This document shows, piece after piece, positions 34,612-43,914 of a stretch of 64,000 bases of DNA. Both the position numbers and the translations under genes were made by a program. A model generated the notes under the pieces. The model had not been told where the DNA came from. It saw nothing but the letters and a program-made list of their open reading frames with translations, and did not search any database. The stretch is taken from contig NZ_CP117996.1 in assembly GCF_028743715.1 (NCBI RefSeq), positions 744,001 to 808,000 of the forward strand. Reading direction: 5' to 3'. Position 1 is the stretch's first letter, and every line of letters begins with the position of its first letter. Origin of the DNA: Microbacterium sp. Clip185. Lineage in GTDB: Bacteria > Actinomycetota > Actinomycetes > Actinomycetales > Microbacteriaceae.

Positions 34612-34655
34612 ACGCAGAAGGGGCCGGATGCGGATGCATCCGGCCCCTTCTGCGT
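34612..34655. terminator. bidirectional terminator between icd and the L,D-transpeptidase gene
   Basis: A perfect 20-bp stem pairs 34612-34631 (ACGCAGAAGG...) with 34636-34655 around a GGAT loop. It fills the 56-bp gap between two convergent stop codons. The T-rich and A-rich flanks within the stem suit both directions. Confidence 0.9.
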
Positions 34656-34661
34656 TGCGGC

Positions 34662-36107
34662 TCAGTAGTGGACCGAGACCTCGGACCCCTTGGAGAGGAA
34701 CTCGTAGGCCCATGCCGCCTGGTCGATCGGCATGTTGATGCAGCCGTGGCTCATCGGGTTACCGAAGTTGTTGTGCCAGTAGGTGCCGTGGAAGCCGATG
34801 TCCGGGGCGAAGTACGTCACCCAGGGGACGTCCTTGGTGCAGTACGTCGATGTGGGCGTGCAGCCCATGTCCTGCATGCGGACGTGCGCGAAGACGGTGA
34901 AATTGCCCGTCGGCGTTGCGTTCTCGCCGAGCCCGGAGGAGATCGGCCAGCTGTTGACGACCTGGCCGTTCTCGTAGAACGTCGCCTGCTGCGTGCTGAG
35001 GTTCACGTCGGAGTAACGGTGGAGTGAGGTCGTCGCGAACGGTGCCTCGGTCACGGGGAGCTGGTACGCGGCGTCGCCCGCGGCGAGCTGAGCCGCGAAG
35101 TCGTCGGCCACCTTGGAGGTGTCGCCGAGTGTGCGTCCGACCGCACCGGGCGTCAGGTCGCGAAGCACCTCGCCCGCGGCGTTCGTGACGACGGTGGCGT
35201 CCACCGGCGCGCGGTTCACGAGCGGCGCCAGCGTGTCGACGGTCTTTTGGATGGCGTCGGCGTCGGCCGAGAGCGTGAGCTTGCCGTCCTCGGTGCCGAG
35301 CTTCAGCCACGAGGCGGCCAGTGCGCGGTCCACGGGCACGGTGCGTTCGTCGCCGACGTAGAAGCCGATCGTGTCGAGGATGCCGTTCAACCGCGTGACG
35401 GAAGCGTCGGCATCCGTTGTCGTGATGGCCGCGTCCACCGGGATGATGGAGGCGTCGATCGTGGTGCGACCCTCGCCGGAGGAGAACGCCTCGCTGAGAG
35501 CGGTGCGCACCTGATCGAGGTCGATGCCCTCGCCGGCCTCCGCGGGGGTGGACACATAGGACGCGGTCGCGGAGTCGAACGTCACGGTCGCATCGGTGGG
35601 GTCGGTGTAAGCGCCCGGAGCCGCGTCGCGAAGAGCGTCGGTGGCGACGACGGGGTCGAGTGTCACGTCGGCGACGAGCGGCGCGGAGTTCCACTGGGTC
35701 ACGTTCCACAGCGGGTGGGCATCGAATGCCTGCTCTGCGATCGTGCGCGCGTCGATCGACGCTCCCAGGTCGGCGCCGGTCACGGTGACGTCGCCGTCGG
35801 GCGTGTTCAGCACCACGGTCGCGCCGGCGAGGCGGGCCGACAATGCGTCGGCGGCGCCGCCCACCGTCATCCCGCCGATCGGAACGCCGGCGACGGCGGT
35901 CCCGGGCGCGATGAGCACGAGGGATGCCGTGACCGCCGCGACCGCGAGGACGGCGGAGGGGATGCCGATCCAGAGGCCGAGGTGGCGCTTGCGAGGCTTG
36001 GGCTCTTCGGGGGCCCACGCGTAGACGGGCGTCGTGCCGTCGCCGGACCCGGCGTCTTCCGCCGGCGTGTCGTGCTGCGCGTGCGGTCCGGTTGCCAGAT
36101 CCGTCAC
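34662..36107 (-). CDS. L,D-transpeptidase with peptidoglycan-binding domains
   Basis: 481-residue envelope protein that forms 3-3 peptidoglycan cross-links. A ~45-residue cytoplasmic Pro/Lys segment precedes one membrane anchor (~46-70). Repeated peptidoglycan-binding-type modules follow (two copies, ~75-330), then a C-terminal YkuD domain. The catalytic block has [10 protein letters not shown] followed by SHGCINM with the nucleophilic Cys. The GTG at 36107 is preceded by GGGGGTGAG. The frame continues upstream but the extra residues are antisense to the ROK regulator. Stands alone, convergent with icd. Confidence 0.9.
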   Translation of the reverse strand: MTDLATGPHAQHDTPAEDAGSGDGTTPVYAWAPEEPKPRKRHLGLWIGIPSAVLAVAAVTASLVLIAPGTAVAGVPIGGMTVGGAADALSARLAGATVVLNTPDGDVTVTGADLGASIDARTIAEQAFDAHPLWNVTQWNSAPLVADVTLDPVVATDALRDAAPGAYTDPTDATVTFDSATASYVSTPAEAGEGIDLDQVRTALSEAFSSGEGRTTIDASIIPVDAAITTTDADASVTRLNGILDTIGFYVGDERTVPVDRALAASWLKLGTEDGKLTLSADADAIQKTVDTLAPLVNRAPVDATVVTNAAGEVLRDLTPGAVGRTLGDTSKVADDFAAQLAAGDAAYQLPVTEAPFATTSLHRYSDVNLSTQQATFYENGQVVNSWPISSGLGENATPTGNFTVFAHVRMQDMGCTPTSTYCTKDVPWVTYFAPDIGFHGTYWHNNFGNPMSHGCINMPIDQAAWAYEFLSKGSEVSVHY

Positions 36108-36254
36108 ACTCTCACCCCCGTGCTTCGTGTGCTGTGTCTTCCCAGGGTACGCGAGCAAGTCTGATAAAGGCGTGGTCAGAGTCCGATCTCCGACAACGTT
36201 CCGATCACGGCGTCGTGTAACAGTCGTGTGACGAGCGCGCGGAATGCTTGCATC

Positions 36255-36285
36255 ATGTTTGTTCGTAAGGTGTACTAACAAACAT
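36255..36285 (+). promoter_or_regulatory. palindromic operator of the ROK regulator
   Basis: ATGTTTGTT (36255-36263) and AACAAACAT (36277-36285) form perfect 9-bp arms around a 13-bp spacer. They cover the -10 region (TGTACT, 36271-36276, seven bases before the start) and touch the ATG. Position and symmetry indicate autorepression by the ROK protein. TTTGTT followed by TAAGGT also occurs before the hexosaminidase gene (47122-47138, complement). Confidence 0.65.
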
Positions 36286-37483
36286 GACTGCATCGGAAGT
36301 GCAGCGCGGCGCTTCCCTCTCCGAGCCCGCGCACACCCACATGACCTCTCGCGGAGGCGCCTTCGCTCCCGGCCGCGCACTGCGCGCCGGAGTGAAGGTC
36401 CTGCCCGAGCACGCTCGCGGGCACAACCGGTCGCTCGTGCTGCAGACGCTCTTCCACCGCGGCGCGATGAGTCGCGCCGATCTCTCGCGCGAGACCGGAC
36501 TGACGCGCGTCACGATCTCCGACCTGGTCGCCGAGCTGATCGGCGACGGATTCGTGGTCGAGAAGGGGATGCGCGAGGGCAGCCGCCCCGGCAAGCCCGC
36601 CATGCTCGTCGACGTCGATCGGGCCGGTCACCGCATCATCGGACTGGACCTCTCGGGAAGCGACGTCTTCATCGGCGCGGTCCTGACCCTCGACGGCGAC
36701 ATCGTCTCGCGCGCCGAGACACCGCATCCGGCCGCCGCATCCGATGTGCTCGCCGCCGTCATCTCGCTCGCCCAGCGACTCGTCGCCGAGGCGAAGGCCC
36801 CCGTGCTCGGCGTCGGTGTGGGCACTCCCGGCGTCATCGATGACCGCGGCATCGTGCTCACGGCCCCGAACATGGGGTGGGCCGGTTTCGATCTCGAGGG
36901 CGTGTTGAGCGAGGCGCTCGGGCTCGAGGTGCTCGTCGCGAACGACGCGAACGCCGCCGTGCTGGCGGAGTACACGTTCGGCGGCTCAGGCGACGACGTG
37001 CTGCTGGTCAAGGTCGGCAGCGGTGTCGGATCGGGCCTGCTCGCGGGCGGCCAGCCCATGCGCGGCAGCCGCTTCGCCGCGGGCGAGATCGGTCACGTGA
37101 CCGTCGGCACCGACGGCGGCCCGCTCTGCGCGTGCGGCAAGGTCGGCTGCCTCGAGGCGTGGCTGTCCGTGCCGGCGCTGACCGCCAGAGCGGATGCGGC
37201 CGACCCGGACGAGCGCGACACGGTGCTCCGGGATGCCGGAGAGCGCCTCGGCATTGCGCTCGCCCCCGTCGTCGGCGCCCTCGATCTGTCGGAGATCGTT
37301 CTCTCCGGCCCTCCTGAACTCCTCGGCGGTGTGCTTGCGCAGGCCACCGCCGAGGCCCTCCGCACGCGGACACTCGCCCCTTTCCACGAGGGCGTCCGGG
37401 TGCGGATGACGGAGCAAGGCCAGGACATCGTCCTGCGCGGTGCGGCCGTCATGGTCCTTTCGGCGACGCTCGGCGTCTCCTGA
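36284..37483 (+). CDS. ROK-family transcriptional regulator (NagC/XylR-like)
   Basis: 399 residues. A helix-turn-helix at about residues 50-100 (MSRADLSRETGLTRVTISDLV) precedes a ROK sugar-kinase-like domain. That domain has the GVGVGTPGVID loop, ANDANAAVLAEY and the zinc motif CACGKVGCLE. It is the likely repressor of the following amino-sugar uptake operon, with sugar or sugar-phosphate as inducer. The start overlaps its own operator. The gap of 62 bp to the binding-protein gene holds no second operator, so read-through from this promoter is possible. Confidence 0.88.
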   Translation: MTASEVQRGASLSEPAHTHMTSRGGAFAPGRALRAGVKVLPEHARGHNRSLVLQTLFHRGAMSRADLSRETGLTRVTISDLVAELIGDGFVVEKGMREGSRPGKPAMLVDVDRAGHRIIGLDLSGSDVFIGAVLTLDGDIVSRAETPHPAAASDVLAAVISLAQRLVAEAKAPVLGVGVGTPGVIDDRGIVLTAPNMGWAGFDLEGVLSEALGLEVLVANDANAAVLAEYTFGGSGDDVLLVKVGSGVGSGLLAGGQPMRGSRFAAGEIGHVTVGTDGGPLCACGKVGCLEAWLSVPALTARADAADPDERDTVLRDAGERLGIALAPVVGALDLSEIVLSGPPELLGGVLAQATAEALRTRTLAPFHEGVRVRMTEQGQDIVLRGAAVMVLSATLGVS

Positions 37484-37545
37484 CGGGACCTCCCGTGCGC
37501 GCCGCCGGCGCTCACGGTCTCATCATCGAGAACAGAGGACAGCAC

Positions 37546-38814
37546 ATGAAGAAGTTCCTCCCAGCCGTCGCCCTGATGGGCGCATCGGCGATTGCGCTTG
37601 CCGGATGCGCGGGGACAGGAGGCGGCTCGTCGAGCGGCGGCAGCGCGCAGATCCGTGTCTGGCTCGTCGGCACCGACACCCCTCAGGACGCCCGCGACTA
37701 TCTCGTGAAGACGTTCGAGGATCAGAATCCCGGTTCCACGCTGGTCATCGAGGAGCAGCAGTGGACCGGACTCGTCGACAAGCTCACCACGAGCCTGTCG
37801 TCCAACGACAGCCCCGACGTCGTCGAGATGGGCAACACGCAGGCCCCGGCGTTCACATCGAGCGGCGCGCTGCTGAGCCTGGGCGACATCAAGGACGAGC
37901 TCGGGGGATCGGACCTGCTCCCTGGGTTCGTCGAGGCCGGCAGCTGGGACGGCGACCTTTACGCCGCCCCCTACTACTCGGGCTCCCGTGTCGTGTTCTA
38001 CAACACGGCGCAGTACGCGCAGGCCGGCGTCTCGGTGCCCACGACCCTCGACGAGTACGTGTCGAACGGCGTGACCCTCGCGACGGCGTTGCCCGGTGTC
38101 TCGGGCGTGTACTTCCCCGGCAAGGACTGGTACAACGGGTTGCCCTTCATCTGGGAGAACGGCGGCGAGGTCGCCGTTCAGGACGATGACGGCAGCTGGG
38201 ATGCCCAGTTGTCGAGCCCGGAGTCGATCGCAGGGCTCGAGCAGGTGCAGGAGCTCATGACGAAGGCGTCTCTCGCGCCCAAGGACGGCGACGAGACCGA
38301 GGGATGGGTGCCCTTCCGCACACAGCAGGCCGCGACCTACTCCGCGCCCAGCTGGGCCTATTGGTCGATCGTGGCCGACGAGGACAAGCAGCCGACCGCT
38401 GTCGCCGAGACGACCGGCGAGTTCGCTCTGCCCGGCGCCAAGGGCGGTGCGGCACAGGTGTTCGCCGGCGGCTCCAACGTCGGCATCGCGGCCAAGTCGA
38501 AGAACCCGGAGCTGGCGAAGTCGGCGCTGGAGATCATGCTGAGCGACGAGTACCAGACGATCCTGGCCGAGGCGGGTCTCGTGCCCGCCAAGACGTCGCT
38601 GGGCGACAAGGTCGCCGCCGCCACGCCGGAGCTCGCATCCGTCATCGCGTCGGCTGCAGCCAACGCCAAGCTGACGCCGGCATCGCCGAAGTGGGCGGAT
38701 GTGGAGGCGCAGGGCATCATGCAGGACCTGTTCGTCAACATCGCCGGCGGAGGCGACGTCGCCTCGCTCGCGGCTGCTGCCGACGAGCAGATCGAGTCCA
38801 TCCTCAACGGCTGA
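37546..38814 (+). CDS. sugar ABC transporter substrate-binding lipoprotein
   Basis: Extracellular solute-binding protein of family 1, 422 residues. The signal peptide MKKFLPAVALMGASAIALAGC ends in a lipobox (LAGC), so it is membrane-anchored after lipidation. The body has the usual two-lobe pattern (IRVWLVGTDTP, GLPFIWENGGEV). The frame opens 17 codons upstream, but the ATG at 37546 gives the signal peptide. Neighbouring nag genes suggest GlcNAc or chito-oligosaccharide as ligand. A stable stem-loop follows its stop. Confidence 0.9.
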   Translation: MKKFLPAVALMGASAIALAGCAGTGGGSSSGGSAQIRVWLVGTDTPQDARDYLVKTFEDQNPGSTLVIEEQQWTGLVDKLTTSLSSNDSPDVVEMGNTQAPAFTSSGALLSLGDIKDELGGSDLLPGFVEAGSWDGDLYAAPYYSGSRVVFYNTAQYAQAGVSVPTTLDEYVSNGVTLATALPGVSGVYFPGKDWYNGLPFIWENGGEVAVQDDDGSWDAQLSSPESIAGLEQVQELMTKASLAPKDGDETEGWVPFRTQQAATYSAPSWAYWSIVADEDKQPTAVAETTGEFALPGAKGGAAQVFAGGSNVGIAAKSKNPELAKSALEIMLSDEYQTILAEAGLVPAKTSLGDKVAAATPELASVIASAAANAKLTPASPKWADVEAQGIMQDLFVNIAGGGDVASLAAAADEQIESILNG

Positions 38815-38821
38815 TCCGTCC

Positions 38822-38879
38822 CGCAGCGACGAGTCGAATCGTCTCGGGTTCCGACTCCGCGTTTCGACTCGTCGCTGCG
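38822..38879 (+). repeat. intra-operon stem-loop between binding-protein and permease genes
   Basis: A perfect 17-bp stem pairs CGCAGCGACGAGTCGAA (38822-38838) with 38863-38879 around a 24-nt loop that has a small inner stem. It sits 7 bp after the binding-protein stop and 71 bp before the first permease. Such stems usually protect the upstream message so that binding protein is made in excess. The right arm (ACTCGTCGCTGCGCTCC) resembles a repeat I recall as common in Micrococcales. Confidence 0.7.
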
Positions 38880-38950
38880 CTCCTCGCGGGGCGACCGGCT
38901 CGTTCCGGGCGTTGGGCGGGGAGCACCCCCATCCGTTCTCAGGAGTCACC

Positions 38951-39907
38951 ATGGCTGTCGCCACCCAGCTGCCCGTCGACGCGGTCATCGCGTCCGGGCC
39001 CCCGCCCGTACGGCGCCGCCGTCGCCGGGCGCTCACCCCTCTTCTGCTGCTCTCGCCCGCGCTGGTCATGCTCGCCGTGTTCATCGGCTGGCCGCTCGTG
39101 CAGATGGTGGTCATGTCGTTCCAGGAGTTCGGCCGTGCGCAGATCTTCGGCGCACCGCCGTCCTTCGTCGGACTCGACAACTACATCGCCGTGCTCACGG
39201 ACTCGGGATTCTGGCAGGTGCTCGCGCGCAGCGTGCTGCTGTGCATGGTCTGCGTCGCGGCGACGATGGTCCTGGGTGTCCTGATCGCGCTGCTCATGAC
39301 CAAGCTCGGCCGCATCATGCGCACCGCCGTCTCGGTCGCGCTCCTGCTGGCCTGGGCGATGCCGGCGCTGACCGCCACGATCGTCTGGGGCTGGATCTTC
39401 GACACCCAGTACGGCCTCGTCAACTACGCGCTCACCCAGCTGACCGGCACCGACTGGACCGGGCACAGTTGGTTGATCGACCCGCTGAGCTTCTTCGCCG
39501 TGGCGGCCATCATCATCACATGGGGCGCGATCCCCTTCGTCGCCTTCTCCGTCTACGCCGGGCTCGGTCAGGTGCCCGACGAGGTGCTGGAGGCCGCCCA
39601 GCTGGACGGTGCGGGCGCCTTCTCGCGCTTCCGTCTCATCGTCTTCCCCTACCTGCGCTCGATCCTCGTCGTGCTGCTCATCCTCCAGGTCATCTGGGAT
39701 CTGCGCGTGTTCGCGCAGATCTACGCCCTGCAGACCATCGGCGGCGTCCGCGCCGACACCAACACGATCGGCGTCTACATCTACAGCGTCTCGATGGCCT
39801 CGGGTGACCTCGGCTCGGGCGGCGCGATCTCGGTGATCCTCGTGGCGATCATGCTCGTGATCTCCGGCTACTACATCCGCTCGATGCTCCGTCAGGAGGA
39901 GGCATGA
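38951..39907 (+). CDS. sugar ABC transporter permease (MalF-type)
   Basis: 318-residue inner-membrane permease with six predicted helices after a basic N-terminus (PPPVRRRRRRA). The coupling EAA-type loop is EVLEAAQLDGAGAFSRFRLIVFPYL. It partners the following MalG-type permease (ATGA overlap). AGGAG at 38941 is the ribosome-binding site. No ATPase gene is in the operon, so a shared MsiK-type ATPase elsewhere is expected. Confidence 0.9.
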   Translation: MAVATQLPVDAVIASGPPPVRRRRRRALTPLLLLSPALVMLAVFIGWPLVQMVVMSFQEFGRAQIFGAPPSFVGLDNYIAVLTDSGFWQVLARSVLLCMVCVAATMVLGVLIALLMTKLGRIMRTAVSVALLLAWAMPALTATIVWGWIFDTQYGLVNYALTQLTGTDWTGHSWLIDPLSFFAVAAIIITWGAIPFVAFSVYAGLGQVPDEVLEAAQLDGAGAFSRFRLIVFPYLRSILVVLLILQVIWDLRVFAQIYALQTIGGVRADTNTIGVYIYSVSMASGDLGSGGAISVILVAIMLVISGYYIRSMLRQEEA

Positions 39908-40746
39908 CCACGCGCGCACGCACCCGCACCGGCCGGGTCCTGCTGAATCTGGCCGCCCTCGTCGTGATCGTCTGTGCGGTGTTCCCCGTGTACTGGATGA
40001 TCAACACGTCGCTGCTGCCTGCATCCGCCGTGCGAGGTGAGACGCCGCACTTCTGGCCCGACCAGTTCACGCTGCGCAACTACGCCACAGCCCTCGGCGA
40101 GGGCGGGTTCCTGGGCGCGCTCGGCACGTCGGTGACGGTGACGGGCATCACCCTCGTCGCAGCCCTGCTGTTCGCGTTCCTCGCGGCCGTCGCGCTCTCG
40201 CGCTTCCGGTTCCGCAGCCGCAAGAGCATCGTCGTTGCGATCCTCGTCGTGCAGATGATCCCCGCGGAAGCCATGATCATCTCGACCTTCCGCGTGCTGG
40301 ACGGATGGGCCCTCGTCAACACGATCGCCGGCCTCAGCCTCGTCTACATCGCGATCGTGCTCCCGTTCACCATCTGGACCCTGCGCGGCTTCGTCCAAGG
40401 CGTGCCGGCGGAACTGGAGGAAGCGGCGATGATCGACGGCTGCAGCCGCACGGGTGCCTTCTGGCGGGTCACCTTCCCGCTGCTCGCGCCGGGCCTCGTC
40501 GCCACGGGGGTGTTCGCGTTCATCCAGGCGTGGAACGAGTTCGTGTTCGCGCTCGTCATCCTCACGCGTCCCGATCCGCAGACCCTTCCGATCTGGCTGC
40601 GCGCCTTCGTGCAGGTCACCAAGGCGACCGACTGGTCCGTGGTCATGGCCGCATCCACCCTGATGGCCCTGCCGGTCGTCGCGTTCTTCCTGATCGTGCA
40701 GCACCGCATGACCGGGGGACTTGTCTCGGGCGCGGTGAAGGGATGA
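39904..40746 (+). CDS. sugar ABC transporter permease (MalG-type)
   Basis: 280 residues, six helices. The EAA loop is ELEEAAMIDGCSRTGAFWRVTFPLL, and the C-terminus ends LVSGAVKG as in many MalG homologues. It is coupled to both neighbours by ATGA overlaps, so the ratio to the first permease and the kinase is probably fixed. Confidence 0.9.
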   Translation: MTTRARTRTGRVLLNLAALVVIVCAVFPVYWMINTSLLPASAVRGETPHFWPDQFTLRNYATALGEGGFLGALGTSVTVTGITLVAALLFAFLAAVALSRFRFRSRKSIVVAILVVQMIPAEAMIISTFRVLDGWALVNTIAGLSLVYIAIVLPFTIWTLRGFVQGVPAELEEAAMIDGCSRTGAFWRVTFPLLAPGLVATGVFAFIQAWNEFVFALVILTRPDPQTLPIWLRAFVQVTKATDWSVVMAASTLMALPVVAFFLIVQHRMTGGLVSGAVKG

Positions 40747-41669
40747 GGGTCGGACTCGACGTCGGCGGCACCAAGACCGATGCGGTGGTCGTCGACGCCC
40801 GGGATCGAGTGCTCGCCTCCGTGCGGCTCGCGACCCTCTGGGGGCCGGTGGGTGTCGTCGAGACCGTCGCCGACGCGGTGGCGGCCCTTTCCAGCCTGCC
40901 GGGCATCGACGCCGCACAGTTCACGTCGGTGGGGATCGGCATGCCGGGTCAGGTGCGCCGAGGCTCCGGACGCGTCACCCACGCGCTCAACCTCGGCGTC
41001 TCGGATCTGGATGTGGCGGCCGCCGTGGCGCCCCGGGTGGGTCTGCCCGTGCACGTCGAGAACGACGTGAAGGCGGCAGCCCTGGGCGCCGCCGCCCTCG
41101 AACAGCCCGGCACGAGTCTCGCGTTCCTGAACCTCGGCACCGGTGTCGCCGCGGGCATCGTGCTCGACGGTGCGCTGTGGCGCGGTGCGGGCGGCTCCGC
41201 CGGGGAGGTGGGCCACATCAGCATCGATCCCGAGGGCCCGCTCTGCCGTTGCGGCGGTCGCGGATGCATCGAGGCGCTCGCCGGGGGAGCGGCCATCGCC
41301 GACCGATGGGGACGCCCCGCAGCCCTCCCGGTGCGCGACGTCTTCGACGCCGCCGACGCGGGAGATGCGCTCGCCACCGCCATCCGCCGCGATCTGGCCC
41401 GGGCTGTCGCTGCGGCCGTGCGCATCCTCGTGCTGACGGCCGATGTGGAACGTGTCGTCCTCGGCGGCGGCCTCACCGCGCTCGCCGACCGGATGCTCCC
41501 GGAGGTGCGTGCGGAGCTCGAGCGCAGCGTCGCCGCATCCCCCTTCCTGCGTTCTCTCGGGCTCGCGGATCGGATGCGGGTGCTGCCGACCGGTTCGCCG
41601 GCAGCGGCGGTCGGGGCGGCGATCGTGGGAGGAACAGCAATCGAGCAGGAGGTGAGCGCACGTGGCTGA
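40743..41669 (+). CDS. ROK-family sugar kinase (probable N-acetylglucosamine kinase)
   Basis: 308 residues: phosphate-binding MRVGLDVGGTKTDAVV start, catalytic base in HVENDVKAAALG, nucleotide loop NLGTGVAAG and the zinc motif CRCGGRGCIEAL. It lacks a DNA-binding domain, so it is a kinase and not a second regulator. Position before nagB suggests phosphorylation of imported GlcNAc to GlcNAc-6-P, the substrate of NagA. Overlaps the permease (ATGA) and nagB (8 bases). Confidence 0.85.
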   Translation: MRVGLDVGGTKTDAVVVDARDRVLASVRLATLWGPVGVVETVADAVAALSSLPGIDAAQFTSVGIGMPGQVRRGSGRVTHALNLGVSDLDVAAAVAPRVGLPVHVENDVKAAALGAAALEQPGTSLAFLNLGTGVAAGIVLDGALWRGAGGSAGEVGHISIDPEGPLCRCGGRGCIEALAGGAAIADRWGRPAALPVRDVFDAADAGDALATAIRRDLARAVAAAVRILVLTADVERVVLGGGLTALADRMLPEVRAELERSVAASPFLRSLGLADRMRVLPTGSPAAAVGAAIVGGTAIEQEVSARG

Positions 41670-42441
41670 AGTGGTCATCGTCGCATCGAAGGAAGAGGGC
41701 GGCGCGATCGTCGCCGACGAGATCGTCCGGCTGATCCGGATGCGGGAGGACGCCGTTCTCGGGCTCGCCACGGGCTCCACGCCGCTGCCCGTGTACGAGG
41801 CGCTGCGCGAGCGCATCGGTGATCTCGACGTGTCGCGGGTGCGCGGCTTCGCGCTCGACGAGTACGTCGGCTTGGATCCCTCGCACCCCGAGAGCTACCG
41901 CTCGGTGATCGCCCGCGAGGTGGTCGAACCGCTGGGCCTGGACCCTGCCCGCATCCACGTGCCGGACGGCCGCGAGGCGGGGATCGCCACGGCGGGCGAG
42001 GAGTACGAGCGTGCGATCCGGGACGCGGGCGGTGTGGACCTGCAGATCCTGGGGATCGGCACCGACGGGCACATCGGGTTCAACGAACCCGGCTCGTCGT
42101 TCGCCTCCCGCACCCGCGTGAAGACCCTGACCGCGCAGACCAGGGAGGACAACGCCCGCTTCTTCGCGGATGCCTCCGAGGTGCCGCGGCACTGCATCAC
42201 GCAGGGTCTCGGCACGATCCTCGAAGCCCGGCACCTCGTGCTCCTCGCCTTCGGGCAGGAGAAGGCGGATGCGGTCGCCGGGGCTCTCGAGGGACCGGTC
42301 ACGGCGATGGTTCCCGGGTCGGCGGTCCAGCTGCATCCGCACGTCACCGTCGTCGTGGACGAGGCCGCCGCATCCCGTCTGCGCCTTGCCGACTACTACC
42401 GCGCCAGCTGGGAAGGAAAGCCCGACTGGCAGGGTCTGTGA
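41662..42441 (+). CDS. nagB: glucosamine-6-phosphate deaminase
   Basis: Converts glucosamine-6-P to fructose-6-P and ammonia, the entry of amino sugars into glycolysis. It has 259 residues. The substrate loop is GLATGSTPLPVYEAL, the catalytic Asp is in ALDEYVGLDPSHPESYR, and the active-site block is GIGTDGHIGFNEPGSSF. A GTG start overlaps the kinase gene by eight bases. Last gene of the uptake operon; the tandem type C element follows. Confidence 0.95.
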   Translation: MAEVVIVASKEEGGAIVADEIVRLIRMREDAVLGLATGSTPLPVYEALRERIGDLDVSRVRGFALDEYVGLDPSHPESYRSVIAREVVEPLGLDPARIHVPDGREAGIATAGEEYERAIRDAGGVDLQILGIGTDGHIGFNEPGSSFASRTRVKTLTAQTREDNARFFADASEVPRHCITQGLGTILEARHLVLLAFGQEKADAVAGALEGPVTAMVPGSAVQLHPHVTVVVDEAAASRLRLADYYRASWEGKPDWQGL

Positions 42442-42447
42442 CCCCTC

Positions 42448-42543
42448 CATGTCCCACTTCCCGCAAGGCATGTCCCACTTCCCGCAGGGCATGTCCCACT
42501 TGCCGCAAAAAACCGGGGTGAAAGTTGCGGCAAGTGGGACATG
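42448..42543. repeat. type C element, copy 3: 21-bp tandem repeats plus inverted copy
   Basis: CATGTCCCACTT occurs three times with exact 21-bp spacing (42448, 42469, 42490). The third unit (42490-42508) pairs perfectly over 19 bp with 42525-42543. In the inverted copy the core reads GCAAGTGGGACA, 10 of 12 bases identical to the core at 20453. It fills the gap between convergent nagB and the FAD oxidase gene and should terminate both. Confidence 0.88.
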
Positions 42544-42549
42544 GTCGCC

Positions 42550-43914
42550 TCAGTCGGCGAAGACGACGCCGGGATTCAGGATGCCGGTGGGATCGAACAG
42601 CCGTTTGATGTCGCGCTGCAGCTCCCACTGGCGTGCGCCGAGCTCGTCGCGCAGCCATCGTCGCTTGAGAACACCGATGCCGTGCTCGCCGGTGAGTGTG
42701 CCGCCGAGCCGCAGCGCGGAACGGAACAGGTCGTCGGCCGCGCGCCAGACGACGTCGGGCACCTCGGGGCCCTCGAAGACGAAGTTCGGGTGGAGGTTCC
42801 CGTCACCCGCGTGCGCCACCGTGGGAATCGTGAGTCCGTAGTCGCCCTCGATCCGCACGATCTCGTCGAACATCGCCGGCAGTGCGGATCGCGGCACCGA
42901 GACGTCTTCGATGAGCGTCGTGCCGAGGCGTTCCATCGCCGGATGCAGCGACCGCCGCACGTGCAGCAGTGCCTCGCCCTCCGCCTCGTCCACGGCCACA
43001 CGCACCCGGCCGCCCACCCGCTCGAGCACGTGTGCGATCTGCGCGGCGTCGTCGGCGGCCGTGGGGCCGTCGGTCTGCACGGTCAGCAGGCTCTCGGTAC
43101 CGGCGGGCGCGCGAAGGGAGAGGAGGGCGTGGACGGCGGCGAGGCTCGCCGCATCCATGAGCTCCATGATCGCCGGTTGCACGCCAGAGGCGGTGACGGC
43201 GGCCGCGCCCGCGGCTGCGGCGCGCACGTCGGTGAAGGATGCGGTGAGCGTGCGCGTCTGCCCGGCGACCAGACGCCGCAGCTTGAGCGTGGCGCCCACG
43301 ACGACCCCGAGCGTTCCCTCCGATCCGATCATGAGCGAGGTCAGATCCAGGCCGGTGACGCCCTTCACGCTGCGATGGCCGAGGCGCACGAGCTCGCCGT
43401 CCGCGAGGACGACATCGACGCCGAGGACCGCATCGCGTACGACGCCGTACTTGGCGCACAGCAGCCCGCCTGCACCGGTGGCGATGTTGCCGCCCACGGT
43501 CGAGATCGCGCGGCTGGCCGGGTCGGGGGCCCACCACACGCCGTGGCGGGCGAGCTCGGCGTTGAGGTCGGCGTTGACGATGCCCGGCTCCACGATGGCG
43601 AGGAGGTCGTCGGGGCGGATCTCGAGGATGCGGTTCATCCGCGCGAGCGACAGGGCGATCCGGCCGTCGCCCGCGTTCGCGCCGCCCGCGAGGCCGGTAC
43701 CGGCGCCGCGAGGCACGACCGGGGTGCCGGTGGCGTGCGCGATGCGCAGCACGGCCTGTACGTCCTCGATGCACTCGGCGTGCACGACGGCGAGGGCGCG
43801 GCCTTGGGCTGCGTGCCCGGACTTGTCGGCGCGGACTGCCTCGAGCGCGGCCTCAGTCGTGTCGACCCGGTCGCCGAGCGCCTCGCGCAGCAGGTCGACG
43901 ACCGACGCGGTCAT
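42550..43914 (-). CDS. FAD-linked oxidase, GlcD/lactate dehydrogenase-like
   Basis: 454-residue flavoprotein of the PCMH/VAO fold. The FAD domain has VVPRGAGTGLAGGAN, STVGGNIATGAGG and SLMIGSEGTLGVV. The C-terminal substrate-cap domain has HAGDGNLHPNFV and GEHGIGVLKR, and ends in LNPGVVF. It resembles glycolate oxidase subunit GlcD and D-lactate dehydrogenases; the substrate is a 2-hydroxy acid by family. It overlaps the YrdB-like gene upstream by four bases, so the two share a transcript. Confidence 0.88.
   Translation of the reverse strand: MTASVVDLLREALGDRVDTTEAALEAVRADKSGHAAQGRALAVVHAECIEDVQAVLRIAHATGTPVVPRGAGTGLAGGANAGDGRIALSLARMNRILEIRPDDLLAIVEPGIVNADLNAELARHGVWWAPDPASRAISTVGGNIATGAGGLLCAKYGVVRDAVLGVDVVLADGELVRLGHRSVKGVTGLDLTSLMIGSEGTLGVVVGATLKLRRLVAGQTRTLTASFTDVRAAAAGAAAVTASGVQPAIMELMDAASLAAVHALLSLRAPAGTESLLTVQTDGPTAADDAAQIAHVLERVGGRVRVAVDEAEGEALLHVRRSLHPAMERLGTTLIEDVSVPRSALPAMFDEIVRIEGDYGLTIPTVAHAGDGNLHPNFVFEGPEVPDVVWRAADDLFRSALRLGGTLTGEHGIGVLKRRWLRDELGARQWELQRDIKRLFDPTGILNPGVVFAD

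Noticed and set aside
38822..38879. Transcription terminator splitting the sugar importer operon
   Set aside because: No U-tract follows, and the permease gene has only its own ribosome-binding site with no clear promoter. An mRNA-stabilising or ratio-setting hairpin is more likely.
42448..42511. Three 21-bp repeats as a possible CRISPR array
   Set aside because: The units are adjacent with no spacers, and there are no cas genes. They fit a tandem repeat within a terminator-like element.
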